A stretch of 28,336 bases of DNA from CAZXEJ01 sp964639895 (GTDB taxonomy: Bacteria; Desulfobacterota_D; UBA1144; Nemesobacterales; JADFKM01), in contig CAZXEJ010000030.1 of the NCBI GenBank assembly GCA_964639895.1, positions 1-28,336 on the forward strand, given 5' to 3'. The translations under genes and the position numbers were made by a program. This document shows, one piece after another, positions 5,763 through 12,878 of this stretch. The notes beneath the pieces were generated by a model. It worked only from the letters and a program-made list of their open reading frames with translations, searched no databases and was not told where the DNA came from. Position 1 is the first letter of the stretch; every line of letters begins with the position of its first letter.

Positions 5763-6050
5763 ATGAACGACAACTACATTAAGCTGAACATATCCTTGCC
5801 TCGGCAGGTGAGAACCAAAAGGCTCATCAAGGAGTTGGGGTACGAGGGTTTCTATTCACTGGTGCAACTCGCGTGCTATGCAGCTGAATTCTGTCCCAAT
5901 GGTGACATGACCGACATGACTACTGACGAAATCGCTCTGGCTGCTGGGTGGAAGGGGTATGCACCAACCTTCGTGGATGCTCTAGACGATTTTGGGTTTC
6001 TTGTCCACGAGAAAGATGGGGTGGATGGCCTGTTTGTGGACCTAGAGTAA
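5763..6050 (+). CDS. phage replication-initiator-like N-terminal domain protein (95 aa)
   Basis: I start it at ATG 5763 (MNDNYIKL), which has GGGAGG about eight bases upstream; the ATG at 5748 lacks this. It is one domain resembling the N-terminus of phage replisome-organiser/DnaT-like proteins (DUF4373-like): KRLIKELGYEGFYSLVQL, then EIALAAGWKGYAPTFVDAL and FGFLVHEKDG. The same domain forms the first 100 residues of the next gene, so this looks like a duplicated or trimmed paralogue. It may modulate replication or be a regulator derived from the initiator. Confidence 0.78.
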   Translation: MNDNYIKLNISLPRQVRTKRLIKELGYEGFYSLVQLACYAAEFCPNGDMTDMTTDEIALAAGWKGYAPTFVDALDDFGFLVHEKDGVDGLFVDLE

Positions 6051-6077
6051 CGACTTTGGACCAGGAGTGAATAGAAA

Positions 6078-7181
6078 ATGAGCAAAGATATACGCCTGAG
6101 GGTCGACTTTTTGGATCACCCCAAAACGATGAAGCTCGAGCGGCGACTCGGGCTTCAAGGGGTAATCTCGCTCATACGCCTGTGGTGCTTTGCAGCGCAA
6201 AACAAACCATCGGGACGGCTAGATGGAATGGACGAGGAGGACATAGAGCTGGCGGCTAAGTGGAGTGGAGATCCGGGCAAATTTGTCGAGACGATTCTCT
6301 CTGAAAAATGCAAGTGGCTTGAGGAGAGGGACGGCGTTTTCTACCTGCACGACTGGGAAGAGCACCAAGCGTGGATTGCTCATCAGGAGGAACGGCAGGA
6401 ACGTGCACGCCATGCTGCTAGGGCTAAGTATGCGAAAGCTAAGCAAAAAACCTCCAATGACGATACCGGATCACAACAAGAAACAAGCGACCGGGATGCG
6501 GGTAGCATGCGGGTAGCAAGCGACCCGCAGACAACCAGCACTGCCCCATCTCCTACTCCTTCTCCTACTCCTACTCCCTTTCCTACTCCATCTCCCGTAA
6601 CTAGTAACCTAAAACCAGAAAACAAACGTAGTAATAAACTAGAAACGGGAGATAAATATATTTGCGCCGATTCTGGCGAATCGGACGCGGACGTGTCGGC
6701 CTCCGGCCCTTCACCTGCGGAGGAGAAGAAGCCGAAACCGACCACCCCTAAACGGAAGAAACCCACGGATCCCCGTATCAACTACGTGCTCAAAGAGTTC
6801 TATCCCGAGAGGTTCGAGGAAGTCGTCGGCGAGAAGCCCGTCATGAGCTTCGCCAAGTGCGGGAACCTGCTCAAACAGATTTTCGCCACCCTCGACAAGA
6901 AGCACGGGCCTGACGAGTCGCTCGAGATCGTGAAAGAGTGCATCTCCTACGCGATCGAGCAGACCCAGGCCGGCGGATCGCGTTTCCCATACGAGACCCT
7001 CGACCTGGCCGTGTACCTGTCGAGCAGCGGCTTCAACCGGATCCTTCAGGACCTGCGCGGCTTCAACGGCAAGCCGCCGCCTAGCGCGTTGCATCCCAGG
7101 ACCTCGCACAACCTGCGTGTGCTGGAGGAGGTCCTGGAAGAACGCAGGCGTAAACGAGACGAGCTGGAGGTAGAACAATGA
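6078..7181 (+). CDS. phage replication protein (replisome organiser-like, 367 aa)
   Basis: N-terminal winged-helix-type domain (residues 1-100: FLDHPKTMKLERRLGLQGVI, LAAKWSGDPGKFVETIL, DGVFYLHDWEEHQAW) typical of phage replication initiators. It is followed by a long low-complexity linker (about 115-230) with Ser-Pro-Thr repeats encoded by CTCCTA-type DNA repeats. The C-terminal conserved region (DPRINYVLKEFYPERFEEVV, then a helical part to residue 340) may bind partner proteins. By analogy with lambda O or SPP1 gp38 it would recognise the phage origin and recruit the helicase-loader product of the following gene, which it overlaps by ATGA. The linker DNA turns abruptly AT-rich at 6598-6662. 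Confidence 0.83.
   Translation: MSKDIRLRVDFLDHPKTMKLERRLGLQGVISLIRLWCFAAQNKPSGRLDGMDEEDIELAAKWSGDPGKFVETILSEKCKWLEERDGVFYLHDWEEHQAWIAHQEERQERARHAARAKYAKAKQKTSNDDTGSQQETSDRDAGSMRVASDPQTTSTAPSPTPSPTPTPFPTPSPVTSNLKPENKRSNKLETGDKYICADSGESDADVSASGPSPAEEKKPKPTTPKRKKPTDPRINYVLKEFYPERFEEVVGEKPVMSFAKCGNLLKQIFATLDKKHGPDESLEIVKECISYAIEQTQAGGSRFPYETLDLAVYLSSSGFNRILQDLRGFNGKPPPSALHPRTSHNLRVLEEVLEERRRKRDELEVEQ
6540..6665. other. candidate replication origin inside the replication gene
   Basis: Short tandem pyrimidine repeats (CTCCTACT variants, 6548-6595) lie directly before about 65 bases very rich in A and T, with most A on one strand (6598-6662), inside an otherwise GC-rich gene. Iteron-like repeats beside an AT-rich unwinding region inside the initiator gene is the arrangement of the lambda origin. 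The repeats also simply encode a Pro-Thr linker, so this is tentative. Confidence 0.3.
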
Positions 7182-7705
7182 GTGAAGACGTGAAGGTTGC
7201 AAAGATCATCACTGTGCTGGCCGAGTATTTCGGCCAGAAGCTTACCAAAACGCAGCTGAACATCTACATCGAGGCCCTAGCCCCCTACGGTGCAGAGGCC
7301 GTAGACCGGGCCGCGAAGGAGCTCGTGCGCCGGAACGCATTCATGCCCAAGGTGGCCGAGTTCGTGGAGGTCCTCGAGGGCTCGAAACCTGGACTGCGTG
7401 CACTGCCCGGTCCAGACGACGATGAAGAGGAATTCGACGCCACCAACGACGAGATATACGGCGAGACGCGGCGGGAGGAGATAGAACGAGCTCTACGTTT
7501 TGTAGACAGCCTGGATGCGCGGCGGTTTAGGGAGTGGGTGCGCGGACTCAACCTCACCCACATCGTGAGCGGGATGTCGGATGAGCAGATAGAAAGAGAG
7601 ATACAGAGTCTGAGAGGGAGTGTGGGAAACGTTGTTTCCGAGGAACTTGAACGAAAACTCCAGGCTGTGAGGTTAGGAGGTTTGCGATGGTCTACGAAGA
7701 GATAA
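7178..7705 (+). CDS. helicase-loader-like protein (175 aa)
   Basis: The N-terminal 65 residues (KIITVLAEYFGQKLTKTQLN, then AVDRAAKELVRRNAFMPKVAEFVEVL) match the helical pattern of phage loader proteins of the G39P type (PF11417-like), which bring the replicative helicase to the initiator-origin complex. An acidic linker (GPDDDEEEFDATNDE) and a helical C-terminus follow. It overlaps the replication gene (ATGA) and the sigma-like gene, so all three are probably co-translated. The assignment rests on pattern and neighbourhood. Confidence 0.68.
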   Translation: MSEDVKVAKIITVLAEYFGQKLTKTQLNIYIEALAPYGAEAVDRAAKELVRRNAFMPKVAEFVEVLEGSKPGLRALPGPDDDEEEFDATNDEIYGETRREEIERALRFVDSLDARRFREWVRGLNLTHIVSGMSDEQIEREIQSLRGSVGNVVSEELERKLQAVRLGGLRWSTKR

Positions 7706-8121
7706 ACAGAACGACAATCGCATACGTGCGTGAGCTCAGGCTGCTGGTGAAGCAGGCGGAGAAGGCGAGGCAGAAGGCCGTGCGCGTGAGGCACGGGAAG
7801 GGGGACGCGGAAACATCGCGGGCATACGCAGCGGACGCGCTCGTCTGGGCCGCCCGGGCCAAGGCCGCGCTCGAGAGGGCGATGCTGGCCGTGGACGATG
7901 CCGTCACCGAGACGAAAGACGCCCTTGCGTTCCTGAGGGAGGTCGTAGACGGCGCCGAGCTGGAGTCGAGGGAGCGGACGGTGATCCGCGACAGGTTTTT
8001 CGCCGACCCGCCGGCCTCGCTCGAGACGGTGGGGCGGCACCTCGGGATCACGCGCGAGCGCGTGAGGCAGATAGAGCTCCGGGCGCGCGAGAAGATCGTC
8101 GACGCCCTTACCCGGAGGTGA
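7687..8121 (+). CDS. sigma-70 region 4-like transcription regulator (144 aa)
   Basis: Residues about 91-144 are a clear sigma region 4: ELESRERTVIRDRFF, then ASLETVGRHLGITRERVRQI and ELRAREKIVDAL, the helix-turn-helix that reads -35 boxes. The first 90 residues are a long Ala-rich helix with no sigma region 2, so it cannot melt a -10 box alone. It could be an anti-sigma-like or activator protein that redirects host RNA polymerase to middle or late phage promoters. The start follows AGGAGG and overlaps the loader gene. A Mor-like activator lies two genes on. Confidence 0.85.
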   Translation: MVYEEINRTTIAYVRELRLLVKQAEKARQKAVRVRHGKGDAETSRAYAADALVWAARAKAALERAMLAVDDAVTETKDALAFLREVVDGAELESRERTVIRDRFFADPPASLETVGRHLGITRERVRQIELRAREKIVDALTRR

Positions 8122-8125
8122 AACG

Positions 8126-8722
8126 ATGGAACACGCAGAAGACGTGCTCGAGAAAGCGCAGGAGGAAAAGGGCCCCCGCGCCCGTTACAGCGACGTGCGG
8201 GAGCTGCTCGAAGCGATCGAGGACGCAGCCGGGCGCGGCGACCGGTTCGCCGTGGCCGATATGATCAAGACCGCGCTCGATTTCTGGGGCGTGGATGAAA
8301 CGGTCGTATGTGAGCGTGCGGGCCTTGCGCGCTCAACAATGCTCAACTACTACAACGTGGCCGACGCCTTCCCGCCGGAGTGCAGGGTGCGTGGCGTGCC
8401 GTTCACGCGCTACGTCAAACTCTTGCGGCTCGACGAAGACGCCCGCAGGCGCATACTGTGCGAGTGGGCGAAGGACGCGGAATCGCAAGCCGGCCGGGAC
8501 GGTGAAGAGGTACGGCCCGCGGTCGCCAAAAAGGTGCCCGTTACCAAGGTCCAGAAGGCCCTCATGGACCTGCTCAGGCGGTTGGACTACGTGGCGATCA
8601 AGCGCTACTCGAACTCCCCGATGGAAGCGGACATGTTTCTGGCCGAACGTATCAAGACGGCGCTGCATCCGTTTCTCAAGGACGAGGCGTTTGATGTAGT
8701 CTATGTCGTAGAGAAGCCCTGA
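8126..8722 (+). CDS. putative HTH DNA-binding protein (198 aa)
   Basis: It follows the sigma-like gene after four bases with ribosome site GGAGGTGAAACG. A likely helix-turn-helix is at residues 57-85 (VVCERAGLARSTMLNYYNVA). The N-terminus is an acidic helix, and the C-terminal part (VTKVQKALMDLLRRLDYVA) is helical. It is not recognisable as ParB or a known activator. Sitting between two transcription regulators, it may be part of the middle-to-late switch; that is an inference. Confidence 0.68.
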   Translation: MEHAEDVLEKAQEEKGPRARYSDVRELLEAIEDAAGRGDRFAVADMIKTALDFWGVDETVVCERAGLARSTMLNYYNVADAFPPECRVRGVPFTRYVKLLRLDEDARRRILCEWAKDAESQAGRDGEEVRPAVAKKVPVTKVQKALMDLLRRLDYVAIKRYSNSPMEADMFLAERIKTALHPFLKDEAFDVVYVVEKP

Positions 8723-8742
8723 CGGAGGAACACGCCGGAAGG

Positions 8743-9030
8743 ATGGAGAAGATGGAGTGGTTGAGAGAGGTGGAGATCGAGGACCTGCTCGAGGGCGACA
8801 TGAAGACGCTTTACGAGCGGTGCGGCAAGGAGCTCTTCTACTCCCTGCTCGAGACGGCACCCAAGTCGCGGTTCTACATCGCTTCGGAGAAGTTGAAGCG
8901 TGCAATAAGAAGACGCTACGTTGAGAAGCACTACGACGGGACGAACAAGCTCTCGCTCGCTGTAAGATTGGGCGTATCGACGAAGACCATCGAGCGTATA
9001 CTGCAGGAGCTTGGGGAGAGGCGGTCATGA
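8743..9030 (+). CDS. Mor-family transcription activator (95 aa)
   Basis: It resembles Mu Mor/C activators (PF08765). The strand segment RFYIASEKLKRAIRRRYV is followed by EKHYDGTNKLSLAVRLGVST and KTIERIL, the helix-turn-helix in which Mor proteins place F-x-G-x-N before the recognition helix. The C-terminus is short, as usual. Mor activates the middle promoter and C the late promoters in Mu; here one protein may do either. The start may be ATG 8743 or 8752, the latter with GGAAGG at better spacing. The stop overlaps the ATG of the next gene. Confidence 0.8.
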   Translation: MEKMEWLREVEIEDLLEGDMKTLYERCGKELFYSLLETAPKSRFYIASEKLKRAIRRRYVEKHYDGTNKLSLAVRLGVSTKTIERILQELGERRS

Positions 9031-9551
9031 GCATGGTGAAGATCGAGGTGGACGACGCCGATATCAAGCGCCTGCTGAGGAACGCGGCAAGGCGGGCCCG
9101 TGACCTGAGGCCCGTGATGCGGGAGATAGCGGGCATCATGCACGACGCGGTCGAGGAGAACTTCGCCAGAGAGGGAAGGCCCCGGTGGCCGAGGCTGAGT
9201 CCGTTTACCGTGGCACAGCGCGAGGCGGAGGGCACCTGGCCCGGAAAGATACTGCAGCGCACCGGGCGGCTGGCCGCGTCGATCACGCAGCGCCACGACG
9301 CCCTTTCGGCCGAGGTAGGGACGAATGTCGAATACGCGGCCGTGCATCAGTTCGGTGGCAGGACGAGGCCGCGGACCATACGGCCCAAGCGCAAGAAGGC
9401 GCTCTACTGGCCCGGCGCCCCACATCCCGTGGCAAAGGTGGAGCATCCGGGGTCCCGCATACCGGCACGGCCGTTCCTTGCGCTAACCGAGCGTGACAAG
9501 GACGATATCCGCGACGTGCTACGGAGGTTCCTCCGGAACCTGGGAGGGTAA
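9027..9551 (+). CDS. virion morphogenesis / tail completion protein, Mu gpG-like
   Basis: 174 aa of the Phage_tail_S/Mu gpG family (PF05069): the N-terminus reads IKRLLRNAARRARDLRPVMR, a basic middle PRWPRLSPFTVAQREAEG, the hallmark VEYAAVHQFGG, and the end IPARPFLALTERDKDDI. These proteins finish the head-tail connection or tail terminus. It is an isolated virion gene at the end of the early/middle operon, overlapping the activator stop by ATGA, while its Mu neighbours (gpF, portal, terminase) lie on the other strand just downstream. Confidence 0.9.
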   Translation: MSMVKIEVDDADIKRLLRNAARRARDLRPVMREIAGIMHDAVEENFAREGRPRWPRLSPFTVAQREAEGTWPGKILQRTGRLAASITQRHDALSAEVGTNVEYAAVHQFGGRTRPRTIRPKRKKALYWPGAPHPVAKVEHPGSRIPARPFLALTERDKDDIRDVLRRFLRNLGG

Positions 9552-9554
9552 GCG

Positions 9555-9836
9555 ATGGAGACGATATTCGATCACGACGTCACAGAAGAAGAACTCAAGC
9601 AATTATTTGCGTCTTCACGTCTCAGGGAGCTACGTTCGGCAGAGGAGTACAAAAGAGAGTTCGAGAACGAAGGGGTAGAATTGCCTTTTCTCATACACCT
9701 GTATTGGTTGTTCCGGTTGCGTGGCGACGAAAATAACCTGAAAAGAATAGAAAGCAAACTCATCAAGACGGTTGGGGAGGAAGTGTTCCGGTACAGCATA
9801 GCTTATGAAGACTTGGTGCAACCGAAAGAGGGTTAA
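9555..9836 (+). CDS. small hypothetical protein, candidate partner of the MuF C-terminal domain (93 aa)
   Basis: The ATG at 9568... is not used; translation is placed at ATG 9555, with GGGAGG about nine bases upstream. No family is recognised. The protein is rich in Glu, Arg and Leu, with a probable helical hairpin (FLIHLYWLFRLRGDENNLKRI). It ends tail to tail with the MuF-peptidase gene, and both stop codons lie in the same TTAA palindrome (9833-9836). The DNA is AT-richer than its neighbours, a sign of separate acquisition. An immunity or inhibitor role toward the MuF C-terminal domain is possible but rests on position alone. Confidence 0.72.
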   Translation: METIFDHDVTEEELKQLFASSRLRELRSAEEYKREFENEGVELPFLIHLYWLFRLRGDENNLKRIESKLIKTVGEEVFRYSIAYEDLVQPKEG

Positions 9837-11404
9837 CGGATAATTCTTTCCAGGGCTCGCATGAAGTGTTCGTTGTCGAGCGAGATCATCATGCTCAGGA
9901 TCCTTTCCATTCGTTCCTCGGGGAGAGACGTTAGGTTGGACAAGGTCGATTTGATGTGCATGAACATGCGGGAATAGTCCTTGTTCAACAGTGTGAACTG
10001 GAGGTTTGCCACTGCTCTTTCGGTTGGTACACCCGTCCTGACTAGGAAGCTTCGTAGGTTTTTCACTGTTTCGCTATACCCGAGTCCGTTTTCTATGATT
10101 TGAGTCTGTAGGCTGGCTTCACCCCCCAGAATACGCATCAGCCTGTCGTAGGTATGCCGGGCTACGAACTGATTCGCCGTTTCCAATGCAGCGAGATCTT
10201 CGACATTTCTCGGTAATGAGAGCCTGAGGGCCCTCATGTGCAGCATTTCGTGCCAAAGCGTTTCGATCGTGTACTCCTCGACGAACGTCAAAGTTCCACC
10301 CGAACGTATCTTGTTGAGCGCCGATTTAAAGTCCCTGTCGGGTCTGAAAGTGACTATCCTTCTCGTGACGGGATCCGTGATGAGAAGGCTCGAGGTGTTT
10401 ATGTCCAGCCCTACGCCACCGCTCACGGATGTTGTTTGCATAATAGTCGTGGGTCGGGGAAGGCGTCTGACGCGAGCCCACAAAATGGGTTGCGGAAACA
10501 TCTCTCTGTTTTCCTCGAGGAGTTGAAAGGTGAACCTTTCAAGATCGGCGCGTGAACCTACCTCACCGAACCTGTGCACGAACCCGAACCGCGCCCGTGA
10601 CGCAAGGGCCGCTATCCGGGGCGAATACTTGCCGAGGTCAGGGGTGAACGACTCCATCCCCGGGTTGAAGCTGAAGCCGGCGTCGGTGGGTATGCGCAGG
10701 CCCGAAGGATCTTCGTACACGGCAACGGGCTTTACCACACCCGGCGAGACCTCCACCTCTTCGACCGAGATCCTGCCCTGAGACGATTCCACCGTGATCC
10801 CACGGTCGCGTACGTTCTTCTCCGAAAGCGCCCGTACACGGCAACGGCAATTGAACCCCAGCGGCGGGTAGTGCGTGCGCCAGAAGGGGTCGTCTATGTG
10901 GAACACCTTCCCGTGAAGGGCGGCATGCGAGGGGCGCGTCTTCGAATCCATGACGGCTACGTACTGCAGGTACGGCCGCGCCGCCTTGTTGGCCTGGAAC
11001 TGGCGCCACCGGCCGGCCATGTAGGCGCTCTGAAGGTTGGTGCGGAAAATTGTCTTGAGGCGCCAGGGCGTGCCGGCGAGCACGCGCTCGAGCTGACCTG
11101 TTTTGGGATTCACAATGTCCTGGTATCCCCACCATCCCTTGGCCTTGAGCTTGGGTTCCAGCTGCTCCCGGAACGCCTCGAGACTCAAGCCCTTCTCAAG
11201 GGCCTCCAGCACCATGCGGCGTATGTCTTCGAGGACGTCCATTCTGACGACCTTGGCCACGGTGAAGGCCCGCGCGTGGGCGTCCTGCCACACGTCCCAC
11301 CAGTCGAAGCTGAGGCGCGCCCCCTTGCGCCTCATGTAGTCGACGGCCTCACGCGGTTCAAGGTTGAAGGCGAAGGCCAGGTTGGGAGTGCTACGTCTCG
11401 GCAC
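9833..11404 (-). CDS. MuF/SPP1 gp7 head morphogenesis protein fused to a zincin-like metallopeptidase domain (523 aa)
   Basis: Starts at GTG (11402-11404) with GGAGGGG seven bases upstream and overlaps the portal gene. Residues 1-200 are a Mu gpF-like minor head protein: RTNLQSAYMAG, TRPSHAALHGKVF and YPPLGFNCRCRV (Cys186, Cys188) are its hallmarks. Such proteins sit at the portal and can enter the cell with the DNA. The extra 300-residue C-terminus holds LWHEMLHM, an HExxH zinc motif (His385, Glu386, His389), with Glu408 19 residues later as a possible third ligand, a gluzincin layout. This matches the known idea of MuF proteins carrying C-terminal effector domains. Activity and target are unknown. 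Confidence 0.9.
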   Translation of the reverse strand: MPRRSTPNLAFAFNLEPREAVDYMRRKGARLSFDWWDVWQDAHARAFTVAKVVRMDVLEDIRRMVLEALEKGLSLEAFREQLEPKLKAKGWWGYQDIVNPKTGQLERVLAGTPWRLKTIFRTNLQSAYMAGRWRQFQANKAARPYLQYVAVMDSKTRPSHAALHGKVFHIDDPFWRTHYPPLGFNCRCRVRALSEKNVRDRGITVESSQGRISVEEVEVSPGVVKPVAVYEDPSGLRIPTDAGFSFNPGMESFTPDLGKYSPRIAALASRARFGFVHRFGEVGSRADLERFTFQLLEENREMFPQPILWARVRRLPRPTTIMQTTSVSGGVGLDINTSSLLITDPVTRRIVTFRPDRDFKSALNKIRSGGTLTFVEEYTIETLWHEMLHMRALRLSLPRNVEDLAALETANQFVARHTYDRLMRILGGEASLQTQIIENGLGYSETVKNLRSFLVRTGVPTERAVANLQFTLLNKDYSRMFMHIKSTLSNLTSLPEERMERILSMMISLDNEHFMRALERIIR

Positions 11405-12878
11405 TTGCGCGCCCCTCCAGCTCGGCGATGTATATGGCTTTCCGGAGGCTTTCTTCCAGCTTCGTACTCTCCATGTCGGGGAAAACGAGGTGGAGGTTCT
11501 CGAGGATATCCGTGTAGGTCTTCTTCTCCCTCACGAGCCGGAGGGCCGCTGCCAGGACCTCCTCCATCATCGCCTGGTTCTCGGCCGCCCTCTCTTCGAG
11601 GAAGTTGCCGAAGCGGTCGATGGCGCGCTGGTCGGGGTAAGGGGTGCGTTCGAGCTCCACGAACCGCGCCGGCGCCGGAGAGGAAAACTCTGCTACGTCT
11701 TCTTCGTCTAGATTGTAGTGTTTGAGGGCGTACTTTCGGGTGAGTGGAATGCCCATGTCGACCAGGATCTTGTCCCGCTGAGCCCTTACCAAGTCGACCT
11801 CCTCTTCTTCGAACATCTTGAAGGCGGGCATGTCGTCCGTGGTGCCGAAATTGAGCTCGTATATCCAGCGTATGAGCTCGTTCAAGGTGGCTTCCACGAG
11901 ACGCTTGTCCTGGTCGATGACGTCCTTTCTCACCTCGAGATGGGCCTTGGCCGCTGCGAAACTGCCCTTGTCCTGCACCTCGGTCGAAAGGGTCTGGCCC
12001 AGGATAGCCTTCGATACCTCGGCGTTTGTGAAGTGGAGGAGCTTTTCGTAGATTTCCGCCGAGGAAGTCTTGCGGGCCTCGAGGACCTCGACGGTGCTGT
12101 CGTCGGGTATGACGGCTACGGCGTCCTGGATCATCCGGGCCAGCACATCGGCCATATCATCGATCTCACCTTCACTCGCCCCGCGGGGGTGCCGGCCCAC
12201 TAGGAACGGCATGCCGTATTTCTCGGTGAACATCGCCCAGAACTTCATCCCGCCCCGCTTGAACGTGACGGGCCAGAAACAGCGCGACAATGCCGGAACA
12301 CCGTAGGGGTTCGCGTAGGAGGGGTGGTGCCGGGGCAGAAGGAACTTCCGCTCCGGCACGGGCTCGCCCGTGTAGTTGTCGCGCGTACGGAAGCGAAGGC
12401 GGTTCTCCTCGTCAAACGCAAACCATTCGGGGGGCTTGCCCACGACGTCTGCAGGCAGCCAGAAACCTCCCGTGCGTTTCCAGATCACCTCCAGCGGCTG
12501 GTACCCGAACAGGGGGGCGTCGAGGATCTCGCTTATCACGTTGTAGAGGTCGAGTGAGTCGAATGCGCGCTCGATGAGACGCGCCCTCCTTGCGGGGGCC
12601 TTCCCCCTCTCGATCCGGGCCTCGAGCGAGAGCACGGCGCTCTTGCGGCTTTCTACGGCGGCGCCCACGTGGGGGTCGGCAAGGAGGTTTCGGTAGACGC
12701 TAATGTCTTTGCCCTGCTTCTTCAGCACCGGGTCCGGATTGGGGAGGTACCCGAAGTCGCTGCCGAACCAGAACAGGCTGCGCTTCCTCGTTGCGATGTG
12801 GTCGCGCAACTGCCGCGTGGGCGCCTGAAACGTTACGATGTCTTCACCGCTCACCCACATGTCCATCGATTTCTTCAT
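11391..12878 (-). CDS. portal protein, Mu gp29-like (DUF935)
   Basis: About 495 aa. The N-terminal region (DPVLKKQGKDISVYRNLLAD then PHVGAAVESRKSAVLSLEAR) and the middle (GYQPLEVIWKR, PYGVPALSRCFWPVTFKRGG) are those of the DUF935 portal family. Twelve copies would form the DNA gate at one head vertex, docking the terminase and the MuF protein. I prefer the ATG at 12876-12878, which overlaps the terminase stop (TGATG); an immediately upstream GTG (12881) is the alternative. It is third in the leftward packaging operon. Confidence 0.92.
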   Translation of the reverse strand: MKKSMDMWVSGEDIVTFQAPTRQLRDHIATRKRSLFWFGSDFGYLPNPDPVLKKQGKDISVYRNLLADPHVGAAVESRKSAVLSLEARIERGKAPARRARLIERAFDSLDLYNVISEILDAPLFGYQPLEVIWKRTGGFWLPADVVGKPPEWFAFDEENRLRFRTRDNYTGEPVPERKFLLPRHHPSYANPYGVPALSRCFWPVTFKRGGMKFWAMFTEKYGMPFLVGRHPRGASEGEIDDMADVLARMIQDAVAVIPDDSTVEVLEARKTSSAEIYEKLLHFTNAEVSKAILGQTLSTEVQDKGSFAAAKAHLEVRKDVIDQDKRLVEATLNELIRWIYELNFGTTDDMPAFKMFEEEEVDLVRAQRDKILVDMGIPLTRKYALKHYNLDEEDVAEFSSPAPARFVELERTPYPDQRAIDRFGNFLEERAAENQAMMEEVLAAALRLVREKKTYTDILENLHLVFPDMESTKLEESLRKAIYIAELEGRASAET

